Of a DNA stretch of 64,000 nucleotides, positions 56,179 to 64,000 are shown piece after piece. Within the stretch, counting starts at the first letter, position 1. The number at the start of each line of letters is the position of its first letter. This stretch comes from Spiroplasma platyhelix PALS-1. Its GTDB lineage: Bacteria; Bacillota_I; Bacilli_A; Mycoplasmatales; VBWQ01. The notes below the pieces were generated by a model that searched no databases, was not told where the DNA came from, and worked only from the letters and a program-made list of their open reading frames with translations. The DNA is taken from NCBI RefSeq assembly GCF_021496725.1, contig NZ_CP051215.1, forward strand, positions 310,001 to 374,000, written 5' to 3'. The position numbers and the translations under genes were made by a program.

Positions 56179-56991
56179 TTAAGAGAAAAGATATTTCTGA
56201 ATTGCTTTAGCAACTCCTGCTTCAGTGTTTGAAGCTGTGATGCCATAAGCAATTTTTTTTAATTCATCTGGAGCATTGTCCATTGCAATGCCATACTTAA
56301 CTCATTCTAATAATTTATAATCGTTCATCCCATCACCACAAGCAAGAATTTCTTCTGGCTGGATATTTCATTTTTTTGCTAGAAATTCTACTGCAGTAGC
56401 TTTATTAATTCCAATTGGATTCACTTCAATTACTGAATGTGAAGATGTTGCTAGTTCTAAATCTTTTTCTTGATCTAGATTTTCCAACATTTTTGGAACT
56501 TGTTTTTTATTCTTACAAAATAATAAAATTTTATAAAATGAAGGTAATTCATTGTGTTTAATTTTTTTTACTTTTAATTTATTGAAATATTCTACGAATA
56601 GAACTTTTAGCGATCTATGATTAATATAAGCAGTTTGATTATCTGTTGCATAACCTCAAATGTTTAACTTATTTTCCTTTGCAAAATTAAGGATTTTTTG
56701 TCCTTGTTCATTTGAGAGTGCTTTTTCAAATAATATCTCTTGCTTATTATTAAGAAGGTCGATGATGCTACCACCATTGTAACAAATGATGTGGCCTGCT
56801 TTTTCATTTATCAAACATGCTCGTGCATGTGGGATTGTTGAAATTGGTGCTCTTCCTGTTGCAATAACAACCTTAACTTCTGGTTTTTCTTGATAGACAC
56901 GTTTAATCATTGCCACATTTTCAGGATGAACTTTTCATTTTGATTTTAATAAAGTTCCATCTAAATCAAGAACAATTAATTTAATTGACAT
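56179..56991 (-). CDS. HAD-superfamily Cof-type phosphatase
   Basis: A 270-residue HAD hydrolase, a paralogue in class of that at 43.6 kb. The nucleophile Asp is at residue 9 in VLDLDGTLL; motif II is VIATGRAP, and CGDGMNDYKLL is motif IV. A Cof-type cap lies between. It is 18 bases upstream of the TPP riboswitch on the same strand and 39 bases downstream of trxA. A role in thiamine or flavin phosphate metabolism is possible from position but not shown. Confidence 0.9.
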
Positions 56992-57030
56992 AATAATAAA
57001 TAGCTCCCTTAATAAGAAATTTTATTGAAA

Positions 57031-57363
57031 TTATTTGTTGTCACTTTTTAAATTATTAACATTATTTAACAAAGTTGGTTTTGGAATGAACCCAAAAGTT
57101 TTATTAACTTCTTGTCCATTTTTAAAATAAACTAATGTTGGAATTGAACTAATTTTAAATAGGTTTTTTAATTCTTCTGCATGATCAACATCAATTTTAA
57201 TAAAAGTTACATCATCTAATTCTTTTGATACATCTTGGATTACAGGAGCTAGTGCTTTACAAGGACCACATCAATCAGCATAAAAATCTAGGACAACATA
57301 TTTGTTTTCTTGAATTGCTTTATCAAGTTCATCATTTTTGCTAACTTTTAAAATATTACTCAT
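57031..57363 (-). CDS. trxA: Thioredoxin
   Basis: A 110-residue thioredoxin, reducing disulfides in cytoplasmic proteins. The active site WCGPC has Cys at residues 32 and 35, and SSIPTLVYF supplies the cis-Pro. The start is ATG behind AGGAAGGAAA. It lies 41 bases after glpX and may be read with it. Confidence 0.96.
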
Positions 57364-57404
57364 TCTTTAATTTCCTTCCTTTTATAGTTACATATAATTT
57401 TACA

Positions 57405-58445
57405 CTATATATCATTTTTTGGATTTTTTTTCTCATAGCTTCTTTGATACTTATCAATTACTGTTTTAATTTCAGGACGTAATTTTTTAATTTGCTCAAT
57501 ACTATATTTAACTTGCATATTTCTTAAAATTCCATGTGAAGCAAAGAAAGTATTAAGATGATAAATTCCATGTTGATATTTAATTGGTTTTAAACTACCT
57601 CCAGCAGTTAAACCAGTAGCAATAAAGCGTACTGCTTCATCATTAATTAATTCTTCACTGGTTAGATACTGATAGTTTTTTAAACCACATTTAAGTAGTT
57701 GCTCTGCTTCAATTCTCATTCTTGTTGGCGTTTCTGGTTCATTAGGCCAAATATCTTGATAGGGTAGTAATCTGGCATGCATGTTGCCACAACTACTAAT
57801 TGCTAAAGCAGCCATTAAAACGCCTTCTGGAGCTCCACCAATCCCATAGACAAAATCTGCTTCTTGATTGATAACATCAATTGCTGCAAGCACATCACCA
57901 TCACCAATTAATCTCACAATCACACCATATTCTCTTAAAAGATTAATTGCAGCTTGATTTCTAGGTTTGTCTAAAACAATTGCAATCAAATCATGATAAG
58001 ATTTTGCTTTTTGCATTTGTTCAACATTTCATGCTAGACCTTTTTCTAAATCGATTACATGAGCTAATTCTTGATTAACAAATAACTTATCCATATACAT
58101 TTCTGGTAGATACACCATTGTTCCAGGTTTCGCTGCTGCAAGACAAGCAATGCTGCCTGCAATATTATAAGCAGCGGGGTAAGTTCCTTCAATTGGATCA
58201 ACAGCAATCTCAAAAGTAACATTTGGCGCTGTACCTAACTCTTGACCAACATACAACATTGGCGCCTGATCTAATTCACCTTCACCAATTACAACTTTAG
58301 TCTTAATTGGAGCAACTTTTAAAATTGTTTCTAATGCTTGAACTGCTGCATCATCAACAGCATTTTTATTTTTAGTACCAATATATTTATAAGCAGCAAT
58401 TGCAGCCATCTCAATTGCTCTTATTAAATGCATATCTTTATTCAT
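57405..58445 (-). CDS. glpX: Class II fructose-1,6-bisphosphatase
   Basis: GlpX hydrolyses fructose 1,6-bisphosphate in gluconeogenesis. The 346-residue protein has VVIGEGELDQAPMLYVG, the metal-binding DPIEGT, and GIGGAPEGVLMAAAL-like region GGAPEGVLMAALAI, all characteristic. Start ATG 58443-58445 is seven bases after AAGGA; a TTG one codon upstream is less likely. One UGA-Trp near 58019. With manA and EIIA it belongs to sugar-phosphate metabolism. Confidence 0.95.
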
Positions 58446-58651
58446 CAATAATTCCTTTTATTTTCTATTCTAAAGTAATTATACTATTTTTAGTAAAAAA
58501 ATAAAAATTTACTAGCAGTTCTGTATAAATTAATTATTTTTTTACTTCTCAATATTATTAATAAATTTATGTGAAAAAAATTTTACTTTTTTTTAAAAAA
58601 AGATAGAATATAATATTAAATTGTATATTAGTAAAAACAATTAGAAATTAT

Positions 58652-59155
58652 ATGAGAGATATGACTATACAACAATTAAAAAGAACAATTTTCTGATCAG
58701 ATATTTTAAGTTTTACATTTGGTTTCTTAGGTGTTTGTTTTGGTATTTTAAGCGTTTTAGCACTAGAAACATTTTGAAATAAAAATGATAGTATTCGTGA
58801 TTTTCATTCTTTTACTTTCACAGCAACAACAATTTGTTGTGATAGTTTAAGTGTTTTAAGTGCAATGACTGCTTATCATTATGGAATTAAATTATATAAA
58901 ATGACAAAAAATATCAGACAAAAACATAAACCAGAAATTTTAAAATGTGAACGTTATTCATTTCTTTATGACTTTTGAAGTTTTATATTTGGGATTGTAG
59001 GGTTAATCTTTGGAATTATTAGTTTTATCACATTATTTCCAACATTTTTAAATGAATATATTTCATGATGAGCAACAATAACTTCTGTTTGCTTTGATGC
59101 TTTATCTTGTACTTTAGTATTAATGGCAATGTATTATTTCCATCGGGGGAGCTAA
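58652..59155 (+). CDS. Small four-helix membrane protein with internal duplication
   Basis: A 167-residue membrane protein with four hydrophobic segments. Two halves look alike: FWSDILSFTFGFLGVCFGILS and then a Cys-containing helix CCDSLSVLSAMTAYHYG, against FWSFIFGIVGLIFGIISF and CFDALSCTLVLMAMYYF. A charged loop (KMTKNIRQKHKPEILK) separates them. UGA-Trp codons hide it under the standard code. No clear ribosome site precedes ATG 58652 or the alternative ATG 58661. I do not recognise the family. Confidence 0.7.
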
Positions 59156-59205
59156 TAAATAGCATAAAATTTTTATTTTGTTTCTTCTTGTGATTTGAAT
59201 AATTA

Positions 59206-59233
59206 AGCATGTTTTAAAGTTATAAAACATGCT
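59206..59233 (+). terminator. Terminator after the four-helix membrane protein
   Basis: A stem AGCATGTTTTA/TAAAACATGCT with a 6-base loop is followed by T-rich sequence. Confidence 0.8.
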
Positions 59234-59289
59234 ATTTTATTAAATTCATATTATACTTTATTCAAGTATGGTAAAAGGAAGTTTAAATT

Positions 59290-60312
59290 ATGGAAGTTAA
59301 AGTAACCAAAACAAATTTTTTTATTGTGAGTACAATTTTATTTATCCCTTTAATAGCAATGATGCTAAGTTGATTTATGATTGTCTATGTATTTTTTACT
59401 TTAAAATATTATCCAATAGACATTAATGAACGATTGGTGATGAATCAGTACTACTCACACTATCAAGAAAGTAAGGATAATCCATTAAAATATAAAGTTC
59501 TAGTTTTAGGATTAGATGGCATTCTAGAAGAAGAGTTAAATGTCAAGAACAGTCCTGATATTATGCATAAATCCTTAAATGCTGAAGCAACTAATTATTG
59601 AGATTCAGTTAATCGTTTTGCATTGCCTGATCATTTTTCAAAAGCTAATGTTAAAGCTGCTGTTCGTGGAGGTAGTATTAATTGAGATGCTAGCGAATAT
59701 CAATATGATAGTACCTCTTTTTTTACTAGTGTTTTAAATCAAAATGCTAATTATAAAACATCTAGTATTCAATTACACTATCCAGACGAAATCTTAGCAA
59801 TTAATAATCTCTATATTGAACCAGAAACACTACAAAAAATAGATGCAAAAGAATTAGCTTGAGATGCTGCTGTAGGAGTTAATGATGCAGCAGGTATTTA
59901 TAATTTATATCTAGAAATGATTAATGCTATTAACATGAATCAACAACTTGTTTTTGGCTTTGATACTTTATCTGATGAGGTAGCTCATTTTGGATGAACC
60001 GTACATAGTAAAAAATACCAATATTCTTTATGAATCCAAAATCAATATGTTAAAGGGCTTCAAGATTTGCTAGCAAAAAGAACTGCAGAATTTGGTGAAA
60101 AATGAATGTTTCTTCTCTTTACTGATCATGGTCGAGATAAAGGTTTAGACGGCCAACATCATCAATTAGATAGTAAATCTTTAAAAGCATGATTCTATAC
60201 TAACCAACCGCAAAGTCAGATTGAACAATGAATTAATAAACCAACTGATAGCAATCAAAGAGGTTTAATTGATATTAAAAATGTAGTCACTGGTTATTTA
60301 GGACAAAATTAA
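59290..60312 (+). CDS. Membrane-anchored alkaline-phosphatase-superfamily protein
   Basis: A 340-residue protein with one N-terminal membrane helix (residues about 10-37) and an extracytoplasmic domain of the alkaline phosphatase/sulfatase superfamily: first metal site in VLVLGLDGIL, further FGFDTLSDEVAHFG, and TDHGRDKGLDGQHHQ, which supplies the Asp-His and final His ligands. The nucleophile Thr/Ser region is not obvious. Such proteins act on phosphate, phosphonate or sulfate esters; the substrate is unknown. The start is ATG behind AAGGAAG. It precedes a small membrane protein by 21 bases. Confidence 0.75.
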
Positions 60313-60333
60313 TTGAATTAAGGAGAAAAAATT

Positions 60334-60660
60334 ATGGAAACTACTGCTTACATCATCTCTGCAGTCACAATTGCTCTTACTCTAATGTTACTAACTCTTA
60401 CTTTAATGCCATTATTTAAGAAACAAATTAAAATCAATCAGAACAAAAAAACAAAAATTTGATTTTCTGTCATAGTAATTATTCTTATTTTAGAAATTCT
60501 TTCAATTAGTGTTTCTATTCTTGGTGAATCTAGTCAGTACATCACACCAGCACCAAGCTATATTTGAATAATTTTTAAAGTCTTTAGTTTACTTTTCTTA
60601 TGAGTTTGAAGTTACTGCTATTTCTTTATTTGAATAAAATTACAAAATAAAAAAGCATAA
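60334..60660 (+). CDS. Small membrane protein of unknown function
   Basis: A 108-residue protein with three hydrophobic segments, Trp-rich at the C-terminus (WVWSYCYFFIWIKL) through UGA codons. The start is ATG behind AAGGAGAA. It forms a two-gene unit with the phosphatase-like gene. Its stop codon lies in the terminator stem. No family recognised. Confidence 0.75.
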
Positions 60661-60676
60661 GAAATTATGCTTTTAA
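60651..60676 (+). terminator. Terminator overlapping the small membrane protein stop codon
   Basis: A stem AAAAGCATAA/TTATGCTTTT with loop GAA(A) contains the stop codon 60658-60660. Confidence 0.8.
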
Positions 60677-60678
60677 AA

Positions 60679-60763
60679 TGGTGCGGGACAAGGGACTTGA
60701 ACCCTCATGCCGTTAGGCGCCAGATCCTAAGTCTGGTGCGTCTGCCAGTTTCGCCAATCCCGC
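60679..60763 (-). tRNA. tRNA-Leu (anticodon UAG)
   Basis: An 85-base class II tRNA with long variable arm, encoded CCA and anticodon stem CCAGA/TCTGG around loop CTTAGGA. The acceptor stem GCGGGAT/GTCCCGC pairs fully, with one G-U. Confidence 0.97.
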
Positions 60764-60775
60764 AGTATTTAATTA

Positions 60776-60852
60776 TGGTGCCCCGTATAGGGCTCGAACC
60801 TATAACCCCCAGATTAAGAGTCTGATGCTCTAGCCAATTGAGCTAACGAGGC
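60776..60852 (-). tRNA. tRNA-Lys (anticodon CUU)
   Basis: A 77-base tRNA with encoded CCA, acceptor GCCTCGT/ACGGGGC with one G-U, and anticodon loop CTCTTAA. It reads AAG; the UUU-reading tRNA must lie elsewhere. Confidence 0.96.
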
Positions 60853-60898
60853 AAAAGAATTAAAAAACAAGTATCAAAAATTTACTTGCTAATAATTA

Positions 60899-60973
60899 TG
60901 GTGACCCGAACGGGGATCGAACCCGCCATGCTGGAATGAAAATCCAGTGTGTTCACCAGTTCACCACCGGGCC
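60899..60973 (-). tRNA. tRNA-Glu (anticodon UUC)
   Basis: A 75-base tRNA with encoded CCA, anticodon stem CTGGA/TCCAG around TTTTCAT. With GatCAB in the window, the glutamylated product of GluRS on tRNA-Gln would be amidated. Confidence 0.97.
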
Positions 60974-60995
60974 TTTTATCTAATTTTAATAATAA

Positions 60996-61071
60996 TGGCG
61001 CCTGCTGTAGGCATCGATCCTACGACCTTTCGGTTAACAGCCGAACGCTCTACCGTCTGAGCTAAGCAGGC
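60996..61071 (-). tRNA. tRNA-Asn (anticodon GUU)
   Basis: A 76-base tRNA with encoded CCA, anticodon stem TTCGG/CCGAA around CTGTTAA and acceptor GCCTGCT/AGCAGGC. Confidence 0.97.
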
Positions 61072-61146
61072 ATTTATTAAACCTTATTCATTATAAAAGC
61101 AATAATCATTTTTTGCAATAAGTATTTAATAATTTTATTAATAAAA

Positions 61147-61992
61147 TTATTTATCGTGATATAGCAACATTAAGTTTTCTAGTAGCATTGCAATAGTCAT
61201 TGGACCAACTCCACCAGGAACAGGTGTTATTGCTTTAACTTTATCTTTTACTGATTCAAAATCAACATCGCCAACAAGTTTTTTATCCTTACTACTATTA
61301 ATTGCTACATCAATAATAATAACATCTGCTTTAATATTTTGACTAGTAAATAATTGATAAACTCCTGTTGCAGTTACAATAATATCAGCATTGCTTAAAT
61401 AATTTTTTAAATCTTTTGTTGCTTTATGGGTCAAACTAACTGTTGCACCCATATTATTTAGTATCATTGCTAATGGTTTGCCAATGATATTGCTATTATT
61501 AATTATTGTAATATCTTGGCCTACAACTTCTAAATTATATGCTTTTAGTAAAGCTATAATCCCTTTGACAGTACAAGGAATAACGGCTGTAGCATCACCT
61601 TGTAGTAACTTACCTGCATTGATATTAGTTAAACCATCAACATCTTTGCTAACAGCAATAGTGTTAAGAATCTTAAATTCATTTAAATTTTCAACTAAAG
61701 GTAATTGAACTAAAATTCCATCAACTTCAGAATTTTGATTTAATTTTTCAATTGCTTGAAGAACTTCTACTTCTGTCACTGATGTAGGGAAATGAATTAT
61801 TTCACCCTGAATTCCTACTTCTTGACAAGCTTTAATTTTATTTTTGACATAAAGATGAGAAGCATAATCATCACCAATCAGAACAACAACTAATTTTGGA
61901 ATTCGTTTTTCTTGTTTAATAAGTTGATCAATTGTGAGTTTAATCTCATCTTTTATCTTTTGACTAATTTTCTTACCATCAAGTAGTTGCAT
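61147..61992 (-). CDS. folD: Bifunctional methylene-THF dehydrogenase/cyclohydrolase FolD
   Basis: FolD interconverts 5,10-methylene- and 10-formyl-tetrahydrofolate, supplying one-carbon units. The 281-residue protein has the catalytic YASHLYVKNKIKACQ with Tyr and Lys, GILVQLPL, DVDGLTNINAGKL and the C-terminal TPVPGGVGPMTIAML, all diagnostic. Start ATG behind AAGGTGG, directly after ktrB (11-base gap), and upstream of the tRNA cluster on the same strand. Confidence 0.97.
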   Translation of the reverse strand: MQLLDGKKISQKIKDEIKLTIDQLIKQEKRIPKLVVVLIGDDYASHLYVKNKIKACQEVGIQGEIIHFPTSVTEVEVLQAIEKLNQNSEVDGILVQLPLVENLNEFKILNTIAVSKDVDGLTNINAGKLLQGDATAVIPCTVKGIIALLKAYNLEVVGQDITIINNSNIIGKPLAMILNNMGATVSLTHKATKDLKNYLSNADIIVTATGVYQLFTSQNIKADVIIIDVAINSSKDKKLVGDVDFESVKDKVKAITPVPGGVGPMTIAMLLENLMLLYHDK

Positions 61993-62003
61993 AAAACCAC
62001 CTT

Positions 62004-63533
62004 CTATCCAATTTGTACGTCTTCTTGAATACGATTAATATTACGCTTGCGCTTACTATCACTTCAAGCTAAAATCGTTGTCGACACTCCTAATTGTCCC
62101 ACAAACATACAAATAATTAAACAAATTTTACTAACAACTCCTAACCGAGCATTATCAAATACTGATAGTCCTGTTGTTCCAAATGCACTTGCTGCATCAT
62201 AAAGACTTTGAACAAAGCCAATATCACCATTAATATTATTGAATAAATTTTCAATTAAAATCACCATTGATGTGAAAATAACCATAAAGCCACCAACAAA
62301 AGCTACAGCAAAAGCCATTTTGATAGTTTGTGGTGCAATTTTACGTTTAAATATGTTGACATTCTCTCTTCCAGAAGCAAGGCTAAAAATTGACATGATA
62401 ATAATTGCTAAAGTTGTTGTTCTAATTCCCCCAGCAGTTGAAGCTGGTGAAGAACCAATTCACATCATAAAAGATTGAATCACACCAGAAGTAGCATGAA
62501 ATCTAGTTAATTCAATGGTATAAAATCCAGCATTTCTTGTTGACATAGTGTTAAAGAAAATTGCCATTAAGGCATTACCATTACTCATATTCCCTCATAT
62601 TGATTGACTATCTATTGGTGAAACTAGTTCAACTAAAACAACACTTCCAACTCCAAGAATGGCGACAATAAAATAAGTTGATACCGTTAATTTGGTAAAT
62701 AAACTAAATCTAAAACGTTTACCTTCTGTCTTTGATCTAATATAACTAAATAAATCATAAAACACTGGAAATCCAATCCCACCAATAACAAATTCAATAA
62801 TAAAAACTCATTGCACAAAATAATCAGTTTGAAATGGAACTAAAGAATTTTGTCCAATAATATCAAACCCAGCATTGTTAACTGCAGAAATGGAATGAAA
62901 AACACCTGCTCATAAAGATAATCAAAAATTATTGTTATAAATCATATCAGCATTAGTTCCATAGGACACACCAGAATTAGGAACAAAATAAAAATATAAA
63001 GCTAAAGTTATGGCACCAAGAAATTCAGTCAATGTCATCACAATGATTCCAACTTTTAAAACATTGACTGATGTTCCTAATTTTGGTGACCCTCTTTCAC
63101 CTTGAATTAATAAACGTTCTTTTAAATTACTATTGTGTCCAAATTGAAATAATGACAACAAAAATAATTTAACAGCAATTAATCCAATCCCACCAAATTT
63201 AATTAATAAAAGAACTACTAGTTGACCAAAAAAAGTAAAATCATTCGCAGTGCTCTTAACAGTTAATCCTGTATCAGAAAAAGCACTAGAAGCAGTAAAT
63301 AAAGCTTCAAGAAAATTTCATTGACCTTTTACTGTTGCTAAAGGAGTCATCAACAAAATTGTTCCAAATAACAAAAAGTATAAGTATAAATTAAACATTT
63401 GTCTTGGTCTTGTGTTACCAACAAAAATAGTTTTAAAAATTTTTTTTATTCCTAAAAAAAACCTATTTCAACTAAAAGGCTTTAATGGTAATGCTGTTGA
63501 GTCTTTTGCTTTTAAAAACATTAAAAATCCCAT
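62004..63533 (-). CDS. ktrB: KtrB/TrkH-family potassium uptake channel
   Basis: KtrB is the pore of the Ktr potassium uptake system. The 509-residue protein has four pore-loop repeats, with selectivity Gly in FSDTGLTVK, VNNAGFDII, TRNAGFYTI and FGTTGLSVF. UGA-Trp codons split it under the standard code. ATG 63531-63533 is chosen; the ribosome site is weak and a second ATG at 63521 is possible. The gating subunit KtrA is not adjacent. In Firmicutes Ktr is controlled by c-di-AMP, which the enzyme at 30.3 kb would make; that link is inferred. Confidence 0.93.
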
Positions 63534-63621
63534 TCAAAATTTATCTATCTTGTATTATACATTTATTATTATATTATAACCAATAATATTTTCTCACTAT
63601 TAGATTTTAATAAATTAAATC

Positions 63622-63651
63622 AAAAAAATTAGGCAAAATGCCTAATTTTTT
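63622..63651 (-). terminator. Terminator overlapping the dipeptidase stop codon
   Basis: A perfect 13-bp stem AAAAAATTAGGCA/TGCCTAATTTTTT with loop AAA contains the stop codon 63642-63644. Confidence 0.85.
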
Positions 63652-64000
63652 ATTTTTTCAATTGTTCCCAAAGTTTCAATTGCTCTTACATAAATCAACA
63701 TTGAATGTCATAATTCTTCAATCTTAATTGATTCATTGTATTGATGTTCAGTTGATGTTGCTTCATTAAATATAGCTCCAAAAGCTACACAATTAGGCAT
63801 TGCTCGGGCATAAGTGCCACCACCAATTGCAATTGGTTTACTTATCTTATCTTTTGTTACTGTTTGATAGATAGTCATCAATTCGGTAACAATTGGTGAA
63901 TCTAAAGGCATATGCAATGGCTTATCATAGTGCTCAATTCTAGTTGTTAACTTATAAGGTGCTAAAATTTCTGTTAGTTTATTTAAAACATCATCTTTTG
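63642..64000 (-). CDS. pepV: PepV-like M20 dipeptidase, C-terminal part
   Basis: The last 119 residues of an M20-family dipeptidase, which cleaves imported dipeptides. DKPLHMPLDSPIV and KPIAIGGGTYARAMPNCVAFGAIF match the end of PepV, including the conserved Gly-rich segment with Tyr-Ala-Arg. One UGA-Trp at 63705-63707. The gene starts outside the window. The family could also include related Xaa-His dipeptidases. Confidence 0.85.

Overview
The window is an AT-rich Mollicute chromosome segment that reads UGA as tryptophan: every long gene is interrupted by in-frame TGA at positions where Trp fits, and TGG is rare. Gene content and the lipoprotein signal peptides (Lys-rich start, hydrophobic core, SVVACG lipobox) point to Spiroplasma or a close Entomoplasmatales relative. 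There is no rRNA operon, prophage, insertion sequence or CRISPR array. No gene-free stretch exceeds about 300 bases.

Layout. 0-7 kb: greA start, an atypical HPr, rpmB, a DegV protein, and the phosphate operon pstS-pstCA-pstB-phoU on the minus strand, with fused permeases. 7-17 kb (plus strand): CPBP protease, RluA pseudouridine synthase, a MOP-type flippase, an Abi_2/HEPN protein, ligA and gatCAB. 17-23 kb: surface-protein region with a lipoprotein carrying 465-bp tandem repeats, a 13-G tract, ruvX-udk, a small secreted protein and a frameshifted M60-like metalloprotease lipoprotein. 23-31 kb (minus): dnaE, thiI, ezrA, coaX and a minimal diadenylate cyclase. 31-38 kb: a conserved-looking membrane protein, a small secreted protein, a candidate structured RNA, pcrA, an RDD protein, a glycosyltransferase and a Pr6Pr-like protein. 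38-45 kb (plus): tsaB, an RpiR regulator, a fructose-type EIIA, a very AT-rich two-gene ATPase cassette, manA and a HAD phosphatase. 44.5-49.6 kb: XRE-cupin regulator followed by polyamine transporter potA-potB-potCD. 49.6-58.4 kb (minus): nucleotidyltransferase, leuS, two tandemly duplicated lipoproteins, a thiamine ECF component behind a TPP riboswitch, a HAD phosphatase, trxA and glpX. 58.6-60.7 kb: three membrane-associated proteins. 60.7-64 kb (minus): tRNA-Leu, -Lys, -Glu and -Asn, folD, ktrB and the C-terminal part of a PepV-like dipeptidase.

How it fits together: the organism imports phosphate, polyamines, thiamine and potassium, takes sugars in through the PTS (HPr, EIIA, RpiR, manA, glpX), charges glutaminyl-tRNA through GatCAB, and makes c-di-AMP. 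The more unusual parts are the ATPase cassette at 40.6-42.6 kb, the repeat lipoprotein with nearby poly-G, the out-of-frame metalloprotease lipoprotein, the TPP riboswitch, the overlap at the pstCA/pstB junction and the structured RNA candidate near 33.1 kb.
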